DNA of 64,000 nt from the NCBI GenBank assembly GCA_905250125.1, contig CAJNOL010000337.1:62001-126000 (forward strand). Reading direction: 5' to 3'. Made by a program: the position numbers and the translations under genes. Within the stretch, counting starts at the first letter, position 1; every line of letters starts with the position of its first letter. The notes beneath the pieces are model-generated. The model made no database searches. It saw only the letters and a program-made list of their open reading frames with translations, and was not told the DNA's origin. Below, piece by piece: positions 25,801 to 37,600 of the stretch. This DNA comes from Rotaria sordida (taxonomy: Eukaryota; Rotifera; Eurotatoria; Philodinida; Philodinidae).

Positions 25801-26835
25801 ACTTCATAGACACTTTACTTTTAGAAAATTTTAATTATCAAAATCTAGCTCATGTTTTTGTTCTTTCGATTTATATAAATTCTAGTTCTTTTAAACAATT
25901 GTAGAAAAACAAAACCATAATTCAATTTAAAAGTTCGTCTACAAAATTTTGTTCAGTTATAGAATACCATAAGCGATATATGGTCAATTTTTTAGGTCAA
26001 GAAATAAAGTTTTAAATGGATACATATTGTTTCTCACATCCTACGAGATGAAAATATTTTTTACTGAAAAAAACACTGATGAATGAAATGATTGCTCCTT
26101 TAACTCTTCTCTTCTTGAGCAGAACCAAATGAAAGCTATGCTTAAGTATTAAAAAGATCAATGTACCGGCGATGATGAATTACTGTTTTAACGCCGATAT
26201 TTGGTATTATTTTTCTTCTAAATAATGGTCTTGCTATTGGAGTGGGAGTAAGAGGTGGAATAGGTGATGAAGAATGTGGAGGTGATGACGGAGTTGGAAT
26301 AGGAGTAGATGATGGAGTTGGAATAGGAGTAGATGACGGAGTTGGAATAGGAGTAGATGTAGATGATGAAACAATTGGAAGAGAAATAGGTGAAGATGGT
26401 TGTTGTTGTTGTTGTTGTTGTTGTGATACTTCAATTGTATCTTCAACATTTGATATTGACTCTGTAATAAAATAAAAATTCAATATTAGTATGGATTTAT
26501 TTCAAATATTAAATTTATATTTGGAAAAATTTTTACAAACAAGAAAATTCTAAGAAATTTTTTAGTTTGAAAATTTCTTTTGTGTATGACTTTGTTTTTT
26601 TTATATTTAATTTTATTAAATTGAATAAAGTTATAATTTCATCAATTTATATTTTTGTACCTTGAATAACTTCTGATGCTATTACGGGAGGATCAATCTG
26701 TTGTGTAGATTGTTCTTCTTGTGATTCAATTGATATTGATTCAATTGATGTTTCCGGTGGTCGTACAATAGTACCAACTGGACGTGTTGCTTGTACATTA
26801 GGTTTAACATTAATACGAGGTCGACGAAAAGTCAT
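19844..26835 (-). CDS. BDP1: Transcription factor TFIIIB subunit B'' (BDP1)
   Basis: Thirteen coding exons in transcript order: 26835-26661, 26461-26167, 24748-24641, 24586-24343, 24274-24141, 24081-23938, 23883-23756, 23682-23533, 23467-23328, 22391-22334, 22269-22140, 20113-20077 and 20011-19844. They total 1911 nt, 636 residues. The N-terminus FRRPRINVKPNV matches vertebrate FRRARLSVKPNV. The middle has IADFVHYNPVSNPM, like the human FIYYLPDNNPM box. The SANT/Myb domain has WNNRDTLRFYQALRMCGTDF, ARVFPNRDRDDIKRKF, then RVPFDLTCFYSP. BDP1 binds BRF1/TBP on Pol III promoters and helps open DNA. The protein is much shorter than the vertebrate one, which carries a long repeat-rich C-terminus. 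Exon 2 encodes polyQ and an SSTPIPTP repeat. An acceptor (AG at 26844-26843) precedes the ATG by seven bases. Two large introns hold DNA elements. Confidence 0.93.
20347..21295. mobile_element. 949-bp TA-flanked DNA element with about 200-bp TIRs in BDP1 intron 11
   Basis: Ends are ACGGGTGGGGCAAAAG at 20347 and, inverted, ACGAATGGGGCAAAAG at 21295, each flanked by TA (20345-20346; 21296-21297). The arms match closely for about 200 bases (GTTTTGCATTAATTTT, GATATAACTCTGCAA, AGAAAGAGCAAAGTGTCTAG, then a looser AATGTTTTT..TTTTAGAACA.AAGG tract). The roughly 500-bp spacer has open frames but none resembling a transposase. Structure and TA target fit a Tc1/mariner-type non-autonomous element. Confidence 0.8.
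22448..23280. mobile_element. Long-TIR element filling BDP1 intron 9
   Basis: The left arm begins AGTGATTTTGACTCGA at 22448. The inverse of the right end at 23280 begins AGTGATTTTTGACTCGA. Both continue with TTGAAAAAAACCTTGAAAT and TTTC(C/G)GACC-like sequence. The left flank is TA; the right flank is altered. The element occupies most of the 22392-23327 intron and carries no recognisable coding sequence. Confidence 0.6.
24084..24120. repeat. AAAT microsatellite in BDP1 intron 5
   Basis: Roughly eight or nine copies of AAAT next to the acceptor of BDP1 exon 6. On the transcribed strand it is a T-rich tract that may double as the polypyrimidine stretch. Confidence 0.8.
26284..26355 (-). repeat. 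24-bp coding minisatellite in BDP1 exon 2
   Basis: Three near-identical 24-bp units (plus-strand unit GATGA(C/T)GGAGTTGGAATAG...) encode three copies of S-S-T-P-I-P-T-P in BDP1. Flanking sequence has decayed partial copies (STSTPIPTP, SSPPHSSSPIPP). Just upstream in the protein, 26401-26424 encodes eight glutamines. The units differ at a single site, which suggests recent expansion. Confidence 0.85.
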
Positions 26836-27125
26836 AATTGATCTAAAAAATGAAACAAAATTTCTCAATATTTATTTTCTTTTGTAATCTAAGTTTGTGT
26901 ATTTTTCTAACTTCTTTCAAATAAAATTCTGTATAATTTATCTTAAAAACATGGAAGTTATAATAATTATTCAAAATACTTTCATCATACAAATTGTGTT
27001 TTGTAAAATAACGAATTTTTTGCAATCAATTTTTTCATTGGTAAAATTTTTTTACCAATGAAATTATGGATTCCCAATATCAAAAAAATCGAATCAAGTT
27101 TCTCTGGTAACGAATTATTTACAAA
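26836..27125. promoter_or_regulatory. 290-bp head-to-head region between BDP1 and PIGV
   Basis: BDP1 (minus) and PIGV (plus) start codons lie 290 bp apart, so both 5' UTRs and any promoters share this stretch. It is AT-rich, with a BDP1-side 3' splice site at 26843-26844 and a short inverted repeat, CATTGGTAAAA/TTTTACCAATG, at about 27036-27060. I see no defined TATA box that I would assign to one side. Confidence 0.6.
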
Positions 27126-28538
27126 ATGATTATACAACGTCTTTTATGGGTTTATTGTCAAATTAGATTTGTACAATATTTACTTCAAGTTAGTTCAAAT
27201 AAAAAAAAAAAACCAATGATATTATAATGTTTTATTCTATTTTTTATTTTCTAGTTTATTGCAAATACAATTATTCCAGATCATGATGCACATGTATTTG
27301 ATCCACCTTTATGGTCTTTAAATAATGAAACAATTCTTGATATTTGCATTAATAAATTTTTCTCAGGTTTACGTCGTTGGGATGCAATACATTATCTTCA
27401 TATAGCTCGATTTGGATATATATATGAAAATACTTTAGCATTTTTTCCAGGTTATCCATTATTATTTGTTCATCCATTAGGTTATATATTAAAAAATTTT
27501 TTAATTGAATCAAATGCTTATTTATTAAGTGGAATTTTAATAAATTTTTTTATTGGATTATTAAATACATATTTAATATTTAAATTAGGATTAAAATATA
27601 ATTTAAAATTTCATCATGCATATTGGTCATCAATACTTTATATAATTAATCCAGCAACAATATTTTTTCTAGCACCATATACTGAAACATTATTTTTATT
27701 TAGTCAATTATTAGGACATATTTATTTAAAAGAAAATAAAATTTTTTATTCATATCTTTGTTTTTCATTTGGTTCAATAATACGTTCAAATGGTATTATA
27801 TCATTTGGTTTTATTATATATTATTATTTAAAAAAATCTTATCAAAAAAAACAATTATGTTTTCCAATATATTATTTTATTTTATGTATTTTACCATTTA
27901 TTTTAACACAATATTTTTTATATAAAGAATATTGTTATGAAAAAAATATATCTGATGAATTAAAAATTTATGGTTTTAATAATGATCTATCAATGCCATT
28001 AAAAAATTTTTCTTCTATATGGTGTTTAAAACAAATACCATTATCATATCAATATGTACAAAAAAAATATTGGAATGTTGGTTTTTTAAATTATTGGAGA
28101 TGGAAACAAATACCAAATTTTTGTTTAGCTTTACCAATATATATTATAATTGGAAATTTTATTATAAATTGGTTTAAATTAATAAGAAAAGATTTATGGA
28201 AAAATAAATTTAAATATCTTTTTTTACAAGAAAATCAATCAAAAATAAATATTTGGTTTGAAAAAAATGATTTTGTTCCACATATAATTTATATATTATT
28301 TTTAAGTTTATTTACATTATTTTTTATGCATATACAAGTATCAACACGTTTTCTTTTTTCAAGTGGACCATTATTATATTTTATTTGTGCTGATAGAATC
28401 CAACCATATGATATTAATAATAGAAATCTTATAAAGCTTTTTTCTTTATTTCAAAAGGAAACATTTCTTTTTTATTATTATTTTATTTATGTTATTATTG
28501 GAATTAGTCTTTTTTCGAATTTTTTACCTTGGACATAG
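27126..28538 (+). CDS. PIGV: GPI mannosyltransferase 2 (PIG-V)
   Basis: Two exons (27126-27188 and 27255-28538) encode 448 residues; human PIG-V has 493. It adds the second mannose to the GPI precursor on the ER luminal side. Diagnostic matches run the whole length: NTIIPDHDA near the N-terminus, RRWDAIHYLHIARFGY, FFPGYPL, APYTETLF, RSNG, WCLKQIPLSYQYVQ, YWNVGFLNYWRWKQIPNF, HIQVSTRFLFSS and the conserved end NFLPWT. The sequence is a multi-pass, very hydrophobic glycosyltransferase with few Met residues. AATAAA at 28546-28551 follows the stop by eight bases. PPP4R4 starts 89 bp downstream on the same strand, and BDP1 is divergent upstream. Confidence 0.95.
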
Positions 28539-28627
28539 ACAAGAAAATAAAAAGAAAAAAGAAAAACGAAGTAGTAGAAAAAAAAAGAAACGATATGTTA
28601 TAATTTTAGATTAAATAAATAAAAATA
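28539..28627 (+). promoter_or_regulatory. 89-bp PIGV-PPP4R4 spacer with poly(A) signal and 3' splice site (operon-type)
   Basis: The spacer holds AATAAA (28546-28551), a purine-rich tract, then TAATTTTAG (AG at 28608-28609), 18 bases before the PPP4R4 ATG. A poly(A) signal followed about 60 bases later by an acceptor with no matching donor is the layout of trans-spliced operon junctions. A small conventional promoter here cannot be excluded. Confidence 0.5.
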
Positions 28628-31600
28628 ATGAGTCGAAATATATCAAATGTTCGACGTAAAGATGATTTGGACGAATATTGGTTTGAAAAAATTGCTGTTA
28701 CAACAAAGGTATTCATATTATTTTTATTTTAATAACATATGTGAAGATGATGTCTTTATTTTTTGTATTGAAATCTAATTTTGAAATTATTTGAAAAATA
28801 TTGCTTTGTTTTTGGTTATATGTAGAGTATATAACTTTTTGTAAGATACAGATGTCCTTCATAGTTGTAAATGCAGCCATAAAACAGTCTTGAAAATGTT
28901 TTACTACAGCTAGTCGACTTTGTCCGATAATTTTTTTCTCTACTCGTGACAATAATTAGATGAAAGACAAATATATAAAATTTTCAGATCTAAATTTATT
29001 CAATAGCATAAGTGCTGGAATTATCTTAAATAGTATAGTTGAATTATAACACGAAACAGTACTCAAGTGAAATAAACTCAATGACATTTTGTAGAAAAAG
29101 ATCTTCATTCCTATTTTCGATCTCTTAGAGATCCATTAATTAGAAAACATTGAAACTTTAAGACGAGACAGATTCTGGTGAGTAAAGTAAAATTTGCCAT
29201 AAACTTGAAATTCCATGGTGCTTTCTTCAAGGTCATATGGAGAAAGAGAAAAGTCGAATGATTCCAACAATGTCTCGCTTATCTGTCTTCAATTGTCTGA
29301 AGTGAAAATTCTATTGCACAAGCTAAAAATACATTTGTATGTCTACTTTTATGAGTTTTCTTTCATCTTCTTCTCTTCAAACAGAAAAGTCACGATTCGA
29401 AGAGTACCTAAAATCACAAATGTTCTTTTCAAATAGAGCTTTTCTTGTAAGGTATGTTAAAAATCAGCAGTTCAATAATCTAGTTCTTTTAGAAAAGGTT
29501 TTATTCTCAACAGATGTACTATGTGTGAAAAAACTTCGACAAAACGAAAGAAAATTTCTTATTTTCACATAGAAAATATTTTATTTTTTTACATTCTTTT
29601 TTAACTTTAAAGGTACTTTTTAATTCTTAAAACATGTTCAATAGAAAGAGAATACTTAGAAACGTATGTAGAGTAGAAGAAAATCAGAAACGAAAAAACT
29701 GGAAATTTCGGGTCAGGACAGCATATATCATGTTATGGCTATGAGCAAGTTTCGGTAAGATTAAGAAATTCTTAAAAGTATTTGGGCTCACGGACTAGGA
29801 ATAAAGAATTATGACCACTTTATTGATAATTTCAACGAAAACGAACATGTCTATCTCGAGACGTTGAATTTCGTTATAGGCAACAATTTACTATAGGAGG
29901 ACACAATAATCAAGTCAACTAGGAAGTTGTATATCTCGAAAAAGATATGCTCGTTTTCGTTGAAACTTTCAAGACTATGAAAATCTCTCTATAGAGAAAA
30001 TCTCAAGTTAAAAACTCTTTACTTTGGGCTTTTTGGTAATGTCTTGCTCTCAGTAAAAGTTTCATTATAAAATGGCCATAGCTCTTCTTCAACAGACTCT
30101 GGCCCTATATCCTTTTAAGCACTTCTTAACCTCACCATGGCTTATTCACAGCTGTAATATAAAATTGAGTGGCATCGGTCAGTTACATATGCTCTCTTAC
30201 AAGTAAAAGCATACTTAAAGTACAAAGTACTCATGTTTAGTAAAAAGAAAATGTACTTGAACTATGAAAAATGTACTTGAACTATGAAAAATGTACTTTA
30301 TGCTCAAGGTTTTTATGCGTCAAGTACGAAAAAATACAAATATTCTGTCATTGAGTAGTGATTTTGATTAGAAATTATCGTTTGAACGAAAAACAAAAAA
30401 AGAATTAAACTTAGGAAAGTCCTTTGTTCGAGTAATTCAGTACGAAGAAAAATAGGAATCACACCTCAATATATATATATCACAAGAGGAAAAAAGCCGA
30501 AATTCATTGTGAGAAAATCGTTTCTAACAAGAATATAAGGGAATAAAAATTATAATCAGATTGGCAAAGATAGAAACTTCAGAAAGCCAAAATCCTAGGT
30601 TTTTCAAACTTATCGCATGTAAATATAGTTTTGTTTAAACCTAGAAAGCACGATAGAATAAATAATCCTCTGCTAGGTTTGTTGATATACAGAAATGTGA
30701 TTGAAGATCAAAATATTGAAAAAAAACAGCTTTGGAAACTTCCGTAAGATTGCTGTATCTCATTCAAAAAAACGTCGCAGAGAACTCAGCGATGTCTCGT
30801 TTTGTAGAGGATGGTTTACTCTATTGTTCAATCTAATCTAAACAAAATTTTATTCATTTGTTCTGGATGCTGAAAAACTAATCTTTTGATTTTCTGAAGT
30901 TTCTGCCTTCGGAAATCTGATAGCAGATTTTACTTCTTTATATTCCTTTTGGAAACAATATTCTCTATTCGAATGCTTTGTAGTGCTTACGACAACGGGA
31001 AAAAAAATTGAAAATAAATCTTGTGAGAATAATTTTGACATCCACTGTTTATTAAATATAATCAGACAATCGGTTGATTTTTTTTCCAGCGAAATTTTCA
31101 GACATACTTTTTGACAAGATTGATTTATTCGAACAATTCGAAAATAAGAAAAAAAACATGTTGTTCTTAATTATTCATCCGGAGAGATAAAGTTTTTAAA
31201 TTTAATTTTTAGATCAAAATAACAAGAAAATCTATTGACAAAAAAAAACCTATCTTGTTCATTTAGACTGCTGAAGAAATTCGTGAACATACAATTCAAG
31301 AAGATCTACCACCTGTCGCCAGAACATTAACCATGCTTGAGTATAATTATTTCTTTATTTTCAATAGATTTAAGGCCTCACCCTCCCCCTAAAAAAAAGT
31401 CAATTTTCGTCAAAAATTTCGAAATTGAGATAAATGCATGGGAAGATACCCCGTCTTCAGATCTTTCAGAAACGACATTGGCTTTTCTTTGGTATCTCTT
31501 TTTTGGCCAAGATTTTCGATGATTTTCATTGATCTCTTCTTGAAAAATATTCTTATTTTTAAAAAAACGAAAAACGTTTTTCGTTTTTTCTCGGTTTATG

Positions 31601-34600
31601 ATTTTTTGATTTTCGTTCCAAAATTTCTCGGTCCCGACCCTTTCAATATATTTAAATTTTTTTTTTTGTTTGAAAGAGCGCGTCGAGATGCAGGGCAATA
31701 TAGAGTCCTTTTTTTAATTAAGCTTTATTTTTTATTATTTAGACAGACACTTATGTGACTGGACACCCATTTTTGATGCGTTTTTTGAGTCATTGAACTT
31801 GTGAGTCTCTTTCTCAGCGAAAAAAGTAAGAATTTTAAAAAAAGGGCTCTATACTCCCCTGCATCCTGAGATGCTCTTTCAAACAAAAAAAAATTTAAAT
31901 ATGTTGACAGAGCCCGGACCGAGAAATCTTGGAACGAAAATGAGCTATTTTTGATCCTTGTTTTGGTTCATATCTCTGTCAAACGTCGGAATATCGAGCT
32001 GAAAATTTTACCACAGACTCCTCACTTCAGTCCCAACATATGCTTCAAATTTCAGCCCATTTGAACGTTCCTAGGCTGAGATCGATTTTTGAGGGGAAGA
32101 GGGGAAGGCCTTAATTAATTTCATTGGTCTTGTTTTTTTCCATAAATAGTTCTCGATGTGATATTCAACGTGGTGTTGGTATTCGTTCTATTCCATCTGT
32201 AATTATTTCTGATCGAGATGAAACATTTCGTCGTATATTACCTATATTTAAAGTATATATGTATTTTTTTGTTTTTGGGATCAAAATTTTTATCTTTTTA
32301 TTTTAATAAATATTATTATATTTAGTTAATTATTGAACAAACAGTTGATAGTGGAGAACATTCCGTAGCAGCAGAAACAATTGTTTCTCTAATACAACAA
32401 CAATCATTATCTTATTCGGAATTTATGTCATTATTTTCACAAACGATTTGCACATTATTATTTCCGGCTACTACGAACCGTTTTTCATTAGGTGAGACCA
32501 AAAAAAGTGTGATGTAGTTTTTTTGAGTAAAGTTCTTTCTTTTTTGTTTTTTTTTAAATAGATTTTGGTGATATATGGTGTCAAACATTATGCAATATAA
32601 TTGATGCTTTTCCAAATACAACTTCATTTACTTCGGTTTGAGATTATTAATAAGAATTTTCCAAAAACAAAAAATAACAAACTCATTTCTGTTATTTTTC
32701 TTTTCTAGTTACTTGATTTAATCTTTAATAATAGTTTACATGGTTCATATGTTCGAGATCGATTAGCAATAATTTTAGCTAAATTATCATGTCGATTGAA
32801 TTCACAAATGTATGAAATAAATAAAAAAATTTCATATAATATAAGAAAAAAAAAAAATTTTCTTTCCTAGCATTGAAAATCGTTTATTGCCTGTATTCAA
32901 AAATTTTATCAATGATACTAATGCTGATATTCGTGCACTTGCTTGTCAAAAATTACCAATTCTTGCTCAATCATTCGAGTAAGACATATGAAATTCTTTC
33001 TGAAAAACTAAACTATACACGATGAAATATAAACAAAACTATGATTTCATACTTGTTCCAGAGGCTGTACTCTTCCGTCGATTTTTATTTTCATTCAATA
33101 ATTTTTTTGTTAGACTATGTGAAAGTATTAAGTAAAGCTCGCCGGATCTAGAATTTTTGGATCCACATCCGATCGAATCGTGTTTTAATAATGAATATTT
33201 TTATAAAGATCAATCAGTCATCTTATCCTATTGAAATGAAGATTATTGTAATATTGCCAAAACTAATTATACTGTCTCGCATGAATGATTAATTTTAATA
33301 GTAAATTATTAAGTCTAACTAAATAGTGTTCAAAATAATTAATTCACTCGCATTAAATTTCTTCAACTTTGGATCCGAATGTGATGAGATCCAACCGAAA
33401 TTTTAATTTAATATAAACTAATCTTATTCAAAAAAAAATATTTAAATTGAAGAGAAAAAGCAGACTTTCAAGGAGTTTAAAAGATTTCTCAGACTTAATC
33501 GAATTTCGAGAAATCTTACAAATAAATTCATGGAACATTTTCCTATAGAAATAAATAACTTCATTAAAAAGTATTCAGGTACTAACTATGATATTTTTTC
33601 AGTTCAAATGACCTGCACCTATTTTTGCTGGCATATTGACAAAACGATGAAATTAACCGATCTTGACACAAAATATTCTCTCATTTAAAATAGCTGATTA
33701 GAGCCAGCAGAAATTAGTTAGAATCGAAAATTTTCTCTCTATTCAGATATGTACTCAGGATTTCTTTCTGGGGTAAAATCAGTAGTGTCAAACTTGAAAC
33801 TTGAATTCAAGTATTCAAGTTTGACATGTATGGTTTATCTAAGACGATAACAAAATGATCTCATGCTCTTTTGGCATTTACTTTTACTCGAATGTATTGA
33901 AAAAATATGCATTATAAATGATTACATTAGTTTCACGTGATAGTTAAGCTCATAATGTATATATATACGTCGTCTGTCACCAAAGGATTAAGAAACTCAA
34001 ATTCTATAAGCTTAACTTGAAAGGGCTTAACAGTATTAGAATCATTTAGTTCTTTTTGCTTGAATTAAACGGATTTCAAAAATTTCAGCAGACTTCATCA
34101 CACTATGAGATCTAAGTTTCTGTTAGTTTGACCTTCAATTTAAGCATAAATATCACATTGCGTATTCTCTAGTTTGAAGAAACAAACGATATTATTGTAT
34201 ATCGAACAGCTAGATCGTATTTCACATTTATTGTGCTAACACAACTATTTTTGTTTTGAATTTTTATTTAATATTTAGTTATAGTCAAATATTAAATTTG
34301 ATATTACCATTACTTGTTATATTATCTAAAGATGATAATTTAACTGTACGTCAAACATGTTTTGAATCCTTACTTGATCTTAGTAATAATTTCGATGATT
34401 CGAGATCCATTGAGCAAATTAGTGAAATGATTATTTCACTTATCAAATTTGGTTTATCATCAAGAACATCGAAATTTGTTACAACAATTGCATTACGTCT
34501 TTCTGATTTATGTCATGCATTGATTAGTAAGAAAAAAACAACATTCAAAAAAAAAAAAAATCTAAACTATTTTCTATTATTTAAAGTTTTTCAAATTGAT

Positions 34601-37600
34601 GAATATAAATTCATTTATGAAGTTTTTTTAAGATTAAGTCAAGAAAAAGTAAGAGCAAAAATACTAAACAAAAGTATATTTATATATTGAATTTTTGTTT
34701 TTGTAGAATTTTCCAGAGTGTCGATTAGCTTGTGCAAAACATTTTTCGGTAGAAAATATTTCTAAATCATTTAAAAAAAAAAACATTATTTTGCTCATTT
34801 AATAGTCAATTATTGATTATCTTGGTCATGATGAGTTAACAAATGAATTAGAAAAATTATTTTTTGATTTATGTCATGATAATGATACAAAAATTTGTTC
34901 AATTATGCCATCAACAATAATTAATGTAAGTAGAATTAAATAAGGACGAAAAAAAAAAATGAAAACATTAGTTTTTAAATTTTTTTTTTTGCAATATTGT
35001 CTCGATAGGATTTCTTTTTAGCTTACAAAATTATATAATAATAATAATAATAAAGAAGAGAAATATATGTCAATAATATGGAATGGTTTTTTATTGTTAT
35101 TAAATAATTCACATTTTGATGTTATGCTTTCATTAGCAAGAAATTTATTAAATATTTTTATTGCATTTTCAAGAGATGAAAATGAAGGTTTTTTACATGG
35201 ATCAATTTGTTCAATACCAACAGTAAGATAAAATAAGATAAAATAATCGATCATTGTCTTAGGTTTTTATAAATAATTTTCAATAAAAAATTAAATTTTG
35301 TAATTAATCTTAAAATGTAAGGTGGAAGTAAAAAGTATTTATTGACTTTTTCCCTTAACGATAATAATTAGAACAAATCAGAGAAAAGATTTTACTGGTG
35401 AAAACAATTGTCTATGTTAATGGATGATACAAAAAGTTTTGCATTAACAGACAAAAATAAGATTTTCAATTTTATCAATTGTGTTAGAAATCAACATTTT
35501 TCTAACGGGCTTAGCTAATGAAAAATGTTCACAATTAATAAGTGTTTTCGATAAATAAGATTTTTTTCAACAATCAAAAGTTAGTGAAATATCATATTCT
35601 ATGTCCAATTAGCGCTGAGTAAACTCTCTACAAAAGCAAATATTTATTGAAAGTTGTTTCCTATAAAATCTATGGTTTTGTAACTCGAATATTTTGATAC
35701 TACTAGAAAAGAGTCACGTCGCGTTCGTTATAGTCACACATAACGTACCTAAAAATTTTGAAAGCCAAGTACAAAACAAATCAATCAAATGTACTTCTCA
35801 TCATTGACTTTGTGTGGAATCGTAAGATACTTTTCCAGCCTTCGATAAGTATTTTGAACTACATACTTCTTTTTACAGTTTTGTAGTAGAGACTCTTCTC
35901 TTTCTAACAAGAAAACTATCATATGTATTGAAATATACTAAAAAATCATAGAAAAGAAAATTTTTTCTGAACATAACTTTATTGTTTTGAGAAAAAGAAA
36001 GGACCTTGTTTAAAGAGATATCAATTATTTAGAAAATAATTACAAATTTTATGTATACTAGTAGTCAATACTTGCTCGTATTTAAAATTCTATTCGAACT
36101 AAGTCATCTATCATTCTATGTCAATTGTTATTTTTAAAAAAAATCCGTGTGACTAAAAACGCCTCCAAAAAAAAATAGTATGTGCATTAAACATTGCGAT
36201 AAATCAATTCTCTTTTCCTTTTTCTTCGTTTTGTTTTTTTATTGACTCACAATATCTATAAAAGTTAAAGTAAACACCTAAAAGCTAGGAGATTATTTAA
36301 GCTTTTCTTGATTTGAATAGTATATGTTTTACGAATACAATGTAATCCTTGATCAAGCTGATCTATTGAACAATAGTATTCTATCATCAGAAATAGAAAT
36401 AATAGATCTTTGAATTTGTAAAGCAAAATTATTTGAGCATATTGAAACCAAAGCAATAATGGAGTTTATTTTTAAGTAAAGTAACTCCTGCTTGAAATTA
36501 ATCTTCTTTTCTTTTTTAAATATCAATCATATTCGAATTGAATTTTGTATGTTAAAAATAAATAGCATTAATATAAATAGATTTCAAAACAAATATCCTA
36601 ATCCGATTGGAAACTTCTAAATTTTCTTGACATATTTAAGATTTTTCGTAGAATTAATATTGTTTATAAGAAACTGAAAATTAAATAATCTAACATAATC
36701 CAAAAAAAAATATACATCAAATACGAAGATTATCATTGTTGATATAGAATGCAGCTTAATTAAATTTTCTCTCTCTGTTATTCTTGTTGAACACTATTGC
36801 ATGTTGTTTTTCTTTTTATTCGATAATCAGTATTTAGCGAGAACAAAACAAATTTTACTACATCGCATGATATGTTAATCATAAATAATAAATCGATTTC
36901 TGTATGTTTGAAATACATCACAAAAAAAAAGGCGACGTACTCTTTTTTTTCTAAATATAATGTACCATAAGAGGTAATAGTGTTTTTGTTTCTTCTTTAT
37001 TTTTCTATGCGTGAATACAATCATTGTCTGAGTATTTATTTAGATACAAAGGTTAATACAACGGAACTTTTAATTATTCAGATGTTCATAGATAAATAAA
37101 TAAATCAGAGACAAAAAACATAGTTTTCTCTTACGAGCAAATTTTAGCAAAAAAGAAACTATCTTCTCTTGTTTTTTATCATGTATTTTAAGTCCTTTGA
37201 GCTTGACTTGTTATTTATGATTAATATGTCATGCAATGTAGTAAAATCTATATTTTCTCGTTATGTATTGATTATCGAGAAAAACATGCAATATTCTTAA
37301 AGAAGAATAATGGAGAAAAGAAAAACCAATTGTGTCATAATAATAATAGTCGTTATTTACAAAAATTCTTCAATAAAATTTAATAGATTGCTGATTCAGA
37401 AACATTTATAAATCAACTATTAGAATATGAACGACGAATATTTGAAAATACACTATCATGGCGTTCATGTATATTATGTCTTCAAGCATTTGTTCATTTA
37501 TCATATTTATTATCAAGTGAACAAATTCAAACAAAAATTTTACCACGTATTTTGTCGCGTATATATAGTGTAAGCAAAAAAAAACAAATAAGTTTCTTAA

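Noticed and set aside
26242..26475. Gly/Asp/Cys-repeat frame on the plus strand
   Set aside because: Antisense reading of the BDP1 polyQ and SSTPIPTP exon.
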